From positions 1 to 64,000 of the forward strand of contig NZ_CP132744.1 of assembly GCF_037477895.1 (NCBI RefSeq): DNA of 64,000 nt, written 5' to 3'. This DNA comes from Mycetohabitans endofungorum (GTDB lineage Bacteria > Pseudomonadota > Gammaproteobacteria > Burkholderiales > Burkholderiaceae). Below the pieces are notes generated by a model. That model saw only the letters and a program-made list of their open reading frames with translations. It did no database searches and was not told where the DNA came from. The translations under genes were made by a program, and so were the position numbers. Positions 28,569 through 37,307 of the stretch are shown piece after piece; the first letter of the stretch is position 1, and each line of letters begins with the position of its first letter.

Positions 28569-31500
28569 TCATATTGACTCTGCTGACCGGTGAAACAATA
28601 GGATTGAGTCTTGTTCGCCGCCCATCGCCAGTATTAAGCCATTGCCGCTTAAGCTTACACTTGTGCCGAACTCTGTTTCCGCCTCAAGCGTTTGCAACAA
28701 GGTGGGATCGGGACCATTCACACCAATCCAAATTTCAACCTGCTTGCCATCAGCAGCGCCGGCAGCCAGAACATAGCCGGTATCGCTCAGACTCACACTA
28801 GTCACCGGCTGAGCCAATGAGATTCCCTTACCGGCACGTTGCCAGATGCCGTTTTGTAGCTGATCAATAGTAATATCCGTTTGATACGCGCATGTGATCA
28901 CCTGCGCGTTCCGGCTGAGAGTAGACACGGCACTTGATGTACTTCCCAATTGGACAGGCTTATCAGGATGATGGATCACGTCCGGGTACACATAAACGCC
29001 CGTACCGTCCTTGCAGCTTGCGACTAAGGGAAGCGTTCCGCCGCCATTGAGGTCAATTTGGCGATCTTTCCAATCCGGCAGCGTTATCGGGCTCCTCTGC
29101 CCTTCCTGATACGTATTGTTAGTGAGTGTCCAGAAACGAAGGTACCCTTCTTTCTGAGCCACAGCGATGAACTGCCCGTTGTCCTCAACGCTGAGATCCG
29201 TCACAGCACCTTCGTTTGTTCCCACCTTGAAGCTTGGGCCGATGCCAAACGGCTGGTTATTGAGCAGATCAAACTGCACGGCGGTACCGCGAAGATAGGC
29301 AATACCAGGGCAGGCATGCGGCCCAGTCAACTCAAATATGACCGCCTGCCCAGCATCTAGGTCAATCTGGCGCCATTGGCTGCCTGGTCCATAAATGGCA
29401 ATGGCCGGCGTGTTAGGCGCCTTAGTCGCATCGACCGCCAGATACTGGCCGTCATGGCTAATGCGTACGCGATTGCCAACAAGGGTATAGTCTGCCGGAA
29501 GCTTCACCTGCTGAGGTTGTCCAAAAAGTGTTGACGTGCGCTCGCCAAACGTGAGCACCAACGCCTCTAGACCGTTTGCTGAAACGGTTCGCGCTTGTCC
29601 ATCGAGCAATAGGCTTTTCACGCGCATCACGATCGGCAAGCGTTCAATAAAAGCAAGCATCGCATAGTAGTCGAGCGTTGCACCCGTATAAACTTCACCC
29701 GGGCTGGAGCCATTGGCCCACGGCATATACTGAGCGCTGAGCGCCTGGGCCACCAGCCGATAGCCCTGGTCAGGATTCGTGCTCGCAGTAAAGTCGATCG
29801 TATAAGCGAGCGGGACATCACGATAAGCTGGGTTGCCGATTTCAAGGTTAAGCCATAGCGTCGCTTTGTCGAGAATGAATTGTTTCATCTGTTTCAGCCG
29901 TGACGCATTGAATGCAGGACGCAACCGGTCACCGCTATCGGATTGATCAGGCTTTGGAATGACAACCAGGCGCTGAATTAAAGGATGAGCGTTCGGATCA
30001 TCTTTGTCTTGCACTCGGGGGGCGGCCTCTCGTACGTCATGAATTTCCGTATAACGCTCCGTGAGCAATTGCCGAATATCGCCCCATGTCAATGCACGGC
30101 CGCGGTGATGCAGGCACTGGGCAATTCGTTGATAAAATCTTTCTGTATCTTCCACGGGTTGGCCACCCTCGGAAGGCCAGGGTTGTGTGATAGTTTGCAG
30201 ACCCTCGATGGGCTCGACACTGCGCGTGACCGTATCAGCAGGCAGGGGCGTGGTCAGATGATCTGCGGCAATATGCTCAACATTGACAAGCGTAGCCGTC
30301 ATGCAATTGACATTCAGGCCCAACAGCCACGGAAAATCGGAAGGCCGCACCGCATCGTCACTGACCGCAAAGTCATCCTGCTCCCCATCCTGATTCTGCT
30401 GGGCAGGCGGTTTGAACTGTGCGCGTACCCAATAGCGCCCTGCGGGCATGGCCGGGTCTTGGTGACTCGCATCGTGCGGCAAAGTTGTCCGCCATAAGCC
30501 GGACATTGACAATTTTCCTGTTTTATCATGCACCTGCATGTCCAGCGCTTGCCAGCAGCTCTTCTTATCCTTGTCCTGGGAAAGATAGTCCCAAGACAAC
30601 AGCACATCGGGGTTGGCTGCTCGCACTTTCCAGTACAGCGTCAAATCTTGTCCCGGCTGTATCCCCGCGAAACCCAGCATTAATTGACGCGCTGGCTGGC
30701 TCAACTCGCGGGCCATTGGCGCATCGTCCGCACAATGACCAAATGGCGTAAGCCGGTATTGGGTGTCGAGTGCAGCCGTCGATAGTTTGTACGACACGGA
30801 CAACGATGACCACTGCGGCGTATACGGGGGATGAAGCCGGATAATCGTAGGCGTATTCTTGTAGAGCGGTGCGTTCAGAGAACTTTGATAAACGGCATGC
30901 TCAAAGTCTTGGCCCGTCAGTTTGAAACGAAGGTACTGGTCCCACTGGCGCGGATCGGGATTTGCGATGATCTTGGCGGTCAGTGCATCAATCGCGTTAA
31001 AGGCTAACGAAGCGCCAATCGGTGACGAATCGTTTCCCGGCGATTTGTCTTTGAATAGCGAGAGCTTCCCGTCATCTGATGGATTGCCCGCCATCGCCAG
31101 TTGACGCTTTGCCACGGCCATTTCGACCATGAAAACCTGATTATTTACAGGTACGCAACCGCCATAAATGGCATAGCCAAACTTCTCATCCTGGCCATCA
31201 ACGCTGTCCCATTCATACCAACGCTGGAAACTCTGCGTGGGCAATCCCACCCAATTTGGGTCCAGCGTGATGGTCAGTTTACAATCCGGCTTGTTGCACC
31301 AGTCCGGCGACATCAAATAAAAGCTGCTGTTGTCCAATGCTGGGGAATCACCAAATGGCTTATTTTCGTTATCTATTTCCGCCACACCACTATCGGTCGC
31401 CATGATCACGTGGGGAGAATTGTGCACGGTTACGTTGATCTGGGTAACACCTGGAACCTCAGCCGATGGATGTGTCATCTTGAGCAACGGCACAAGATCA

Positions 31501-33431
31501 TCAAAGCCATCCAACCCAGCGGGCGCCACTACTGCGCCCTGACTGGCCTGTAATACAAATGAAGCCTTTTTATCATCATCGATCTTCTCGGTCTTCTGCA
31601 GGGAAATCCAACTTTGGTTCTCCCCACTCACCCATGCACACAGGTCCTCTCTTGCCCCGATAGAGGCATCAAATGTCACTTCGATCACACGCTGGCCGCC
31701 CGCAACAGCCAGCACCGGCGAAGCAATAGCACAACCTGGTTCAGACGGGAGTGGGTGCCGGATGGGCGGGTTCGTTGTCGATAACTCGTACAACACCGAT
31801 AACGATGTCCACCGCGGTGTATAGGGAGGATGGAGTTCAATAATCGTAGGCGTCTTCTTATATTGCGGCGCGACAAGTGAATTCTGATAAGCAGCATGCC
31901 CAAAATCCTGACCCGTCAATTCGAAACGAAGATATTGTGTCCAGTCGTGTGGATCGGTACTTTCAATGATAGAGGCAGTGAGTGTCTCAATCTCGTTAAA
32001 AGCTAGCAAGGCGCCTATCGGCGGCGGAGCGTCTTCCGGCGATTGATTGTCGTATAACGGGACCGTTTCACCGTCTGATTGGCCATTTGCCACCGTCATT
32101 TTGACCGTGAACGCCTGATTATTCGCGGGTACGCCACCGCCATAAATGGCGTAACCAGACTCTCCACCCTGGCCGCCCACGCTGTCCCATTGGTACCAAT
32201 CGTGGAAATTCTGCGTGGGCAATCCCGTCCACGCCGGATTCAGTGTGATGGTCAGCGTACAATCCGGCTTGTTGCACCAGTCCGGCGACATCAAATACAA
32301 GCTACTGCCCAATGTGGGAAATTCACCGAATGGCGTGCTCTTTTTACCTATTTCTGCCACACTGTCATCGGTCGCCATCATCACCTGAGTGGGGTTGCGC
32401 ACCGTGACGTTAATCTGCTTAACACGTGGAATATCAGTCAATGGACACGTTATCTTGAGCAACGGCACGGAATCGTTAAAACCATCCAACCCCGCGGGCA
32501 CCGCTATGGCGCCTTGATCGGCCTGTAATACAAACACCGCCTTCCAGCCATCAGGCGGCATACCGATGATAGGAAGCCTCTTTAGGGGAGCCCAACCTTT
32601 CTCCCCGCTTATCCATGCACTAAGATTCTGGTCTTCTTTCATCAGGCTGCCGGCACAATCAAACGTCACCTCGATCTCGCGCTCCCCTTGCGCAACAGCC
32701 AGCACCGGCGAAGCCACCACGCGCCCGGACACCACGGTCTGGTCCCTTTGAGGACCGTAACTAAATAACCGCACCCCTTCGTTTGGCCACACCGTGGCAG
32801 ACTGACCAAGCGTATCAAGCACCACCCGCTTCGTGGCAGGATGCTGGATTTGAGGGTTATCGTTATGGTTTTCCGACTGATACCAGCACACGTCCGTGAG
32901 CATCGCCTGGTTCGCCCACACATCCTCATCAAGCCGATATTCCAATGGTGTCCCTGCACTATCCTGGCCCGCACTGAACCGTTCACCGGCCGGCAACATC
33001 AAGGTTGGCTGGCTTGGCGTGAATGACAGCAGCACCTGATCCGGCACGGCAGGGCTTTCCCGCACACCAAGCTCGTCCCGGTAATAAAGCGCGCGATGCC
33101 GAGCCGGTATTGTGTTAAACAGGTCTCGCGGCACGTTGAGTGAGGCTAAAAATGCGATCAGAAAGGCTTGTTGGGGAGGCAGCAAGCCATTGGGCTGAGC
33201 TACCGCCTTAAGTAGGGCCGCGACGGGGTCGACTGAATCAACGGCTTCATCGGACGGTAAAAAAAACTTCTTCCACGACTTATCGTCTTTATTAAAGCTG
33301 CCCGGTGTGGCAAACGGGTCATCAAATGGCAGCAAAGCTACATAGTCTCGCCAAGCCTTTAAGTGCCATGCCAAATCGCGTTGATCCAGTATGAACGACT
33401 CTTGAGGCGATAATGTCTTCTTCACTGTCAT
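28569..33431 (-). CDS. eCIS baseplate J-like protein (Pvc11-like) with internal duplication and propeller tail
   Basis: This 1620-residue protein is much longer than typical Pvc11 because of additions. The N-terminal 220 residues are standard (ARHRALYYRDELGVRESPAV, PTLMLPAGERFSAGQDSAGT). A 330-residue segment then appears twice in tandem, with markers ASPVLAVA, YLMSPDWCNKPDC, AIYGG and LHPPYTP in both. The core baseplate region, with RLVVIPKPDQSDSGDRLRPA, lies near residues 1120-1260. The last 300 residues read as propeller blades (VTDLSVEDNGQFIAVAQKEG, VTSVSLSDTGYVLAAGAADG, GTSVSLSGNGLILAMGGEQD). Domains projecting from the baseplate could bind carbohydrate or fibres. That use is inference. 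Confidence 0.85.
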   Translation of the reverse strand: MTVKKTLSPQESFILDQRDLAWHLKAWRDYVALLPFDDPFATPGSFNKDDKSWKKFFLPSDEAVDSVDPVAALLKAVAQPNGLLPPQQAFLIAFLASLNVPRDLFNTIPARHRALYYRDELGVRESPAVPDQVLLSFTPSQPTLMLPAGERFSAGQDSAGTPLEYRLDEDVWANQAMLTDVCWYQSENHNDNPQIQHPATKRVVLDTLGQSATVWPNEGVRLFSYGPQRDQTVVSGRVVASPVLAVAQGEREIEVTFDCAGSLMKEDQNLSAWISGEKGWAPLKRLPIIGMPPDGWKAVFVLQADQGAIAVPAGLDGFNDSVPLLKITCPLTDIPRVKQINVTVRNPTQVMMATDDSVAEIGKKSTPFGEFPTLGSSLYLMSPDWCNKPDCTLTITLNPAWTGLPTQNFHDWYQWDSVGGQGGESGYAIYGGGVPANNQAFTVKMTVANGQSDGETVPLYDNQSPEDAPPPIGALLAFNEIETLTASIIESTDPHDWTQYLRFELTGQDFGHAAYQNSLVAPQYKKTPTIIELHPPYTPRWTSLSVLYELSTTNPPIRHPLPSEPGCAIASPVLAVAGGQRVIEVTFDASIGAREDLCAWVSGENQSWISLQKTEKIDDDKKASFVLQASQGAVVAPAGLDGFDDLVPLLKMTHPSAEVPGVTQINVTVHNSPHVIMATDSGVAEIDNENKPFGDSPALDNSSFYLMSPDWCNKPDCKLTITLDPNWVGLPTQSFQRWYEWDSVDGQDEKFGYAIYGGCVPVNNQVFMVEMAVAKRQLAMAGNPSDDGKLSLFKDKSPGNDSSPIGASLAFNAIDALTAKIIANPDPRQWDQYLRFKLTGQDFEHAVYQSSLNAPLYKNTPTIIRLHPPYTPQWSSLSVSYKLSTAALDTQYRLTPFGHCADDAPMARELSQPARQLMLGFAGIQPGQDLTLYWKVRAANPDVLLSWDYLSQDKDKKSCWQALDMQVHDKTGKLSMSGLWRTTLPHDASHQDPAMPAGRYWVRAQFKPPAQQNQDGEQDDFAVSDDAVRPSDFPWLLGLNVNCMTATLVNVEHIAADHLTTPLPADTVTRSVEPIEGLQTITQPWPSEGGQPVEDTERFYQRIAQCLHHRGRALTWGDIRQLLTERYTEIHDVREAAPRVQDKDDPNAHPLIQRLVVIPKPDQSDSGDRLRPAFNASRLKQMKQFILDKATLWLNLEIGNPAYRDVPLAYTIDFTASTNPDQGYRLVAQALSAQYMPWANGSSPGEVYTGATLDYYAMLAFIERLPIVMRVKSLLLDGQARTVSANGLEALVLTFGERTSTLFGQPQQVKLPADYTLVGNRVRISHDGQYLAVDATKAPNTPAIAIYGPGSQWRQIDLDAGQAVIFELTGPHACPGIAYLRGTAVQFDLLNNQPFGIGPSFKVGTNEGAVTDLSVEDNGQFIAVAQKEGYLRFWTLTNNTYQEGQRSPITLPDWKDRQIDLNGGGTLPLVASCKDGTGVYVYPDVIHHPDKPVQLGSTSSAVSTLSRNAQVITCAYQTDITIDQLQNGIWQRAGKGISLAQPVTSVSLSDTGYVLAAGAADGKQVEIWIGVNGPDPTLLQTLEAETEFGTSVSLSGNGLILAMGGEQDSILLFHRSAESI
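30790..32715 (-). repeat. Tandem duplication (about 990-bp period) in the Pvc11-like gene
   Basis: Two consecutive segments, roughly 31790-32715 and 30790-31725, encode the same 330-residue domain. Matching positions such as the AAACGTCACC near 32661 and AAATGTCACT near 31671 are 990 bases apart. The copies are clearly diverged in protein, so the duplication is older than the one in the tape measure. Confidence 0.8.
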
Positions 33432-33576
33432 AATAGATTTTTTTAAGCTGATCGTAAGAGAACGTTCTATTTACCCGGCTTGGACTTCCTTCTCTAAGCA
33501 CTGCTCTCATTGGCTCGCCGCGTGGTACGCATGCTCTACTGCATCACACTGGCTCAAGGGCGCCTTATCCGGCTAT

Positions 33577-34017
33577 TCATTGTGCAAGCCATCCTCCCTG
33601 CGGACTGCTGATATTCAGCTTGCCACCGACATGTTGCACCGTATTGTTCAGGGGAATCCGGTAAGCAATATCGATATTGAGCGTCCACGGCGAATTGCTG
33701 TCCGGTCTGAAATCAATTGAGACTAGCGTGCCCCGGGGCTCGTAGGTTTGAACCGCGTCACTGATCATCTGGCGAATTGCGGTGCGCAGCCCATCGCTGA
33801 TATTCTCAAACACAAAGGTCTGCAAATCACACCCATAGCCTGCGCGCATCACCCGTTCGTACGGCTGCGTACTAAACAGTACCTGCAGACTCTCTCTGAT
33901 ATTGTCCGCATCGCGTGACATCGTCACTTGCGCTGCTTTTGGCTTGTTGGAGACACATTCGAACTGCACTGGAAACTTCCAGCCGCATCCAAGCTGATCC
34001 TGAGGTCCGTTCACCAT
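33577..34017 (-). CDS. eCIS gp25-like baseplate protein (Pvc9-like)
   Basis: This 146-residue protein is a small baseplate wedge protein of the GPW/gp25 family. It shows the family signatures NIRESLQVLFSTQPYERVMR and AGYGCDLQTFVFENISDGLR. The start at 34017 (MVNGPQDQ) is preceded by GGAGGACAGG at ideal spacing. An ATG at 34029 lies upstream of that site and is disfavoured. It follows the spike gene by 20 bases. A 145-base gap separates it from the Pvc11-like gene, where a PAAR gene (pvc10) would sit in PVC loci but is absent. Confidence 0.9.
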   Translation of the reverse strand: MVNGPQDQLGCGWKFPVQFECVSNKPKAAQVTMSRDADNIRESLQVLFSTQPYERVMRAGYGCDLQTFVFENISDGLRTAIRQMISDAVQTYEPRGTLVSIDFRPDSNSPWTLNIDIAYRIPLNNTVQHVGGKLNISSPQGGWLAQ

Positions 34018-34037
34018 CCTGTCCTCCATTCATACGA

Positions 34038-35798
34038 TTAACCCAAGTTGACCTGGCCGCCTTTGAGGTCAGCTTTGGCTGAGCCCTGCAGCGAAAGCGT
34101 TTGCGATTTGGCGCTTAGGGAGGTCCCTCCCATCTTCATCTCGGATTGACCATTTTTGAGGGTGAGACCTTCTTTGGCTTCTACGGTGATTTTTTTCGCA
34201 TCAAGCGCGAACGCTTCTTCGCCATGCAAGCGCAGGCTTGTCTTGGACAGTACCAGCGCCGTCTTCTGCGCTTCCAACGTAAGCGTGCCACCGTCCTTGA
34301 CATCAAAAAGCCACTGGAACTGCGTCTTGCCGTCTTTCGCCAAAACCAAGCCCTTTTGCTCGTTTTTCTCGCTCGGTTCGAACGGTGCCTTGTTTTTCGG
34401 GTTATGCACGGCGCTGACGATCACTGGAAAGCGCGGATCGTCACTCAGAAACGCCAGCATCACCTCGTCATCGGCCTCCGGATACAAGCATAAGCCGCTG
34501 CCCTTGCTGGCATAGGCCATGCCGGGCCGCACCCAGACCGACGGCTCCTGTCCTGGCTTGCCTCCCAGACCCGGCACGCGCACCGCCATACATCCCCAAC
34601 CAGTCGGGTCCTTTTCGCGACCAGGCTTCACAACCACACCGGGTGCCATACCTTGGACCCTTGGCATCAAGGGCGCATCGATCTCCGGTATTTGAAGGCC
34701 GATCACGGCGTTAGGCCGGCCTGTCGTCACGATCGTCTTACCTAGGCCAGCACCGAACCATTGGTGCCGCACTTCGGCAATCAGCCCCTTGCCATCGAAA
34801 GTGCCATAGCCCGACAACTCTAGGGTTTGTCCAGGTGCCAGTTTAGCCGTTGCTTCACTCCAATCCACTGTGAACTCCGCCTGGGTACCGGCCAGTTGGC
34901 AACCTACCAAGCGGGCATCCGCGAAAGATTGCGCTTCCGTTTCGCTAAGCGGCAAGCCTGAGTTCAGTGTCCAGTGCATCGCATCGGACGCAGCATAGGT
35001 GAGCGGCTTGAACACGCCCGATCCGACTGCCGGAGGTTTTGCCTTCACAGACCGACTTTTCTGCTGCGCGACATCCCAGTAATTTACGCTCAATTGGCTC
35101 GGTAGTCTTCGGCTATCACGCCGGTACTTCATATCACGCAACTCGATCCCAGCATTCTGCTTCGCCGCTTTCAAGACGAGGCCTTGTGGCGCTTGCCCAA
35201 TATCCGGTTTGAGAATCGACACCGATTGTTCGGGAGCACCGATCAACCAGACCGGATACGCGCTAATTCGGCTCATCAACCAGGCCCAGTCCGAGCAAGA
35301 CCATTGAATCAGCTGTGCGTGAGAAACCGTCATGCCATCCATTTTTTTCACCTTGATGCCGTGCTCCTTGAACAGCTTTTGCAGAGCCTGAGCATCGGTG
35401 AGTTTTTCGCCTTTTTGGGTCAACACCTGACTGCGGTGGCTGTTGGCCATTTTCTGCAGCTCATGGACCACCTCGAGCTGGCACGTTAGTTGCCGTTGCG
35501 CATAGCTTGGGTTCAGTGGCCTGGCGACCATCCCATCAAAAATCGGGACACGCGTGCCTGTTTCATCCGTATAACTGATTTTGACGGGATGAGCTGGCTG
35601 CCATGCCTTATCTATCTGGCTTAACGATGCCCAGCTGTTAGCTGGATCTTCTATATCCACCAGGCACGTTAACCGGGCCATTGGAATCCGGTTAACTGCA
35701 TACTGAACTTGCGCTTCAATCACCGTTAAACCAAGCTTAGACAGCGGCTGGCCTTGCACCTGGATGTCAAATCTTTTACTCGCAAAGGGAAGCGCCAT
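34038..35798 (-). CDS. eCIS VgrG-like spike protein (Pvc8-like)
   Basis: This 586-residue protein forms the trimeric hub and spike. The N-terminal gp27-like region spans about 1-370. An OB-fold of the gp5/baseplate-V type follows near 385-470 (GWGCMAVRVPGLGGKPGQEP, EVMLAFLSDDPRFPVIVSAV). A short beta-prism needle of alternating residues ends the chain (LTLKNGQSEMKMGGTSLSAK). The start at 35798 has GGGAGGCGTG upstream and overlaps the LysM gene stop as TGATG. No extra C-terminal effector domain is fused to the spike. Confidence 0.92.
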   Translation of the reverse strand: MALPFASKRFDIQVQGQPLSKLGLTVIEAQVQYAVNRIPMARLTCLVDIEDPANSWASLSQIDKAWQPAHPVKISYTDETGTRVPIFDGMVARPLNPSYAQRQLTCQLEVVHELQKMANSHRSQVLTQKGEKLTDAQALQKLFKEHGIKVKKMDGMTVSHAQLIQWSCSDWAWLMSRISAYPVWLIGAPEQSVSILKPDIGQAPQGLVLKAAKQNAGIELRDMKYRRDSRRLPSQLSVNYWDVAQQKSRSVKAKPPAVGSGVFKPLTYAASDAMHWTLNSGLPLSETEAQSFADARLVGCQLAGTQAEFTVDWSEATAKLAPGQTLELSGYGTFDGKGLIAEVRHQWFGAGLGKTIVTTGRPNAVIGLQIPEIDAPLMPRVQGMAPGVVVKPGREKDPTGWGCMAVRVPGLGGKPGQEPSVWVRPGMAYASKGSGLCLYPEADDEVMLAFLSDDPRFPVIVSAVHNPKNKAPFEPSEKNEQKGLVLAKDGKTQFQWLFDVKDGGTLTLEAQKTALVLSKTSLRLHGEEAFALDAKKITVEAKEGLTLKNGQSEMKMGGTSLSAKSQTLSLQGSAKADLKGGQVNLG

Positions 35799-36559
35799 CA
35801 CGCCTCCCTAGAGCCAGGCACACGCAAAAATTGGCCAGGTGTCAAGGCGTCCAGGCTATCCAGATCATTTACACGGGCGTACGAGAGGTAATCGCTCGCC
35901 GTCGTTTGGCTCGGCACAGACCACGCCCCCTCGGCAATATGAGCCAATGCGGCACCATCTGGAACGGTCCCTCCCTCGTACAACATGCTGGCTTGCCGCG
36001 TACTACCACCGCTACCGCCTTGGCCACCTCCCTGCGACACGTTACCGCCGCTGCCCCCCTTGCCTCCCATATCTAGTTCCAACTCTTCAAGGAAGTTGAC
36101 TGAGAGGTTGGCACGTTGAGGCGCGCCACTGCGGTCAAAGAGCGAACATGTCACCGTCATGTTCGTCATCCAACCGGTAAACTTCATTTGCCCCGCCCAG
36201 CCAAAATGGCCCCATTCGACCTTAACAATGTTGGGTGTACGCACCGCACCATTGATCCTAAAAAACGTGATGTACAGACTAGACAACTGCTCATCGACGC
36301 TTGTTTTGCTGTCTGGCAAACTGCTGTCTAGGATCAACTCCACCGCCAACGTGCTAGGTGTCACCGCGCCGAATTTGACGCGGGTATTGGAGCTATCGGC
36401 CAGCGACTCTTTCCGAAAATCCGCACCATACCCAATCGTCAATGATTCGGGGTTGTACAAAACTTCGAAGGGCCCGGCCAAGTTTTTGAGCGCGCCCCCC
36501 TTGTCCAGCGAATAGGGTGTCATTTTCAATTTCTGCAGCGACTGATTGTTCCCGCTCAT
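35798..36559 (-). CDS. eCIS LysM-containing adaptor (Pvc7-like)
   Basis: This 253-residue protein links the inner tube to the spike hub, as gp53/gpX-type proteins do in phages. The N-terminal two-thirds carry FEVLYNPESLTIGYG and VKVEWGHFGWAGQMKFTGWM, typical of Pvc7/Afp7. A Gly-rich linker follows (GGSGGNVSQGGGQGGSGGST), then a degenerate LysM motif at the end (ASDYLSYARVNDLDSLDALT, PGQFLRVPG). It overlaps the small DUF5908-like gene upstream by 4 bp and the spike downstream by 1 bp. Confidence 0.9.
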   Translation of the reverse strand: MSGNNQSLQKLKMTPYSLDKGGALKNLAGPFEVLYNPESLTIGYGADFRKESLADSSNTRVKFGAVTPSTLAVELILDSSLPDSKTSVDEQLSSLYITFFRINGAVRTPNIVKVEWGHFGWAGQMKFTGWMTNMTVTCSLFDRSGAPQRANLSVNFLEELELDMGGKGGSGGNVSQGGGQGGSGGSTRQASMLYEGGTVPDGAALAHIAEGAWSVPSQTTASDYLSYARVNDLDSLDALTPGQFLRVPGSREA

Positions 36560-36768
36560 ACGCTACCTCCGTGGACATCACTACGCCATTCATCACGCAG
36601 CCGTTCAATGACCTGCCGCACAATCGCATCCACCCAACGCGCCTCACACTGCGTTGCTTCCTGAGAGGGTATGGGCGACGTAGCCGTACTCAGAGCGGTC
36701 GCCGGCACGCTCCATGTCCCTGGCGTACCGATGCGCGCCTCGATGATCAATTCATGAATTTCAATCAT
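36556..36768 (-). CDS. eCIS small DUF5908-like protein (Pvc6-like)
   Basis: This 70-residue protein starts MIEIHELIIEARI, the beginning of DUF5908/Pvc6 proteins. Its role is unknown; it is present in most PVC-like operons at this place. The start at 36768 overlaps the stop of the second tube gene by 4 bp, and its own stop overlaps the LysM gene by 4 bp. A longer frame from 36801 lies in the tube gene and lacks family similarity. Confidence 0.8.
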   Translation of the reverse strand: MIEIHELIIEARIGTPGTWSVPATALSTATSPIPSQEATQCEARWVDAIVRQVIERLRDEWRSDVHGGSV

Positions 36769-37307
36769 GCCACCAACCCCATCCACTGCACATCCCGGCA
36801 AGCAAGCTCCATCGTATTAAGCAAGACGGTGTTGCTATTGGCATCAAGTTCACCCCATTGCAGCTTCACAGGTAAAGCATCCATGCAGATCCAACTGCAC
36901 AGCGGCAACGACGATGAATCAAGCAACAAGATAACCACCACCAGGTACCGGCTTTTGAATTGACGCATCGTGTCGATGAACATTGTCGTCAACGGCGATA
37001 ATGTCGTGACCCCGCGCTCCAAAACAATGTTCTCCTGTATAAGTTCCTTCGGTAAGTGAATCTGGTTAATAGGATCACCGCCTTGATGAAACTTCTGTGT
37101 TTGGATCGTCCGGCCCAGTCCACTAATGCGTTGAAAACGAAAATCAACGACCGTTGGCAGTACATTGAGCGCTTGCAGATTACCCGTGAATCCCCAATTC
37201 TTCTTAGCAAAGATTTGGACTAGAAACCGGTGGCTATGCGCGTAAAAATCACCGGTGATCGGCGCCTTAGCCATCGCCTCGGCGGTTGATAAAATTGCAC
37301 TGCTCAT
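36765..37307 (-). CDS. eCIS second tube protein (Pvc5-like, gp19 family)
   Basis: This 180-residue gp19-family protein probably forms the first tube ring that adapts tube to baseplate. It shows FLVQIFAKKNWGFTGNLQAL and FQRISGLGRTIQTQKFHQGG, typical of the family. The start at 37307 (MSSAILSTAEAM) overlaps the sheath stop as ATGA. The reading frame extends far upstream into the sheath gene, but that part is only a shadow. Confidence 0.88.
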   Translation of the reverse strand: MSSAILSTAEAMAKAPITGDFYAHSHRFLVQIFAKKNWGFTGNLQALNVLPTVVDFRFQRISGLGRTIQTQKFHQGGDPINQIHLPKELIQENIVLERGVTTLSPLTTMFIDTMRQFKSRYLVVVILLLDSSSLPLCSWICMDALPVKLQWGELDANSNTVLLNTMELACRDVQWMGLVA

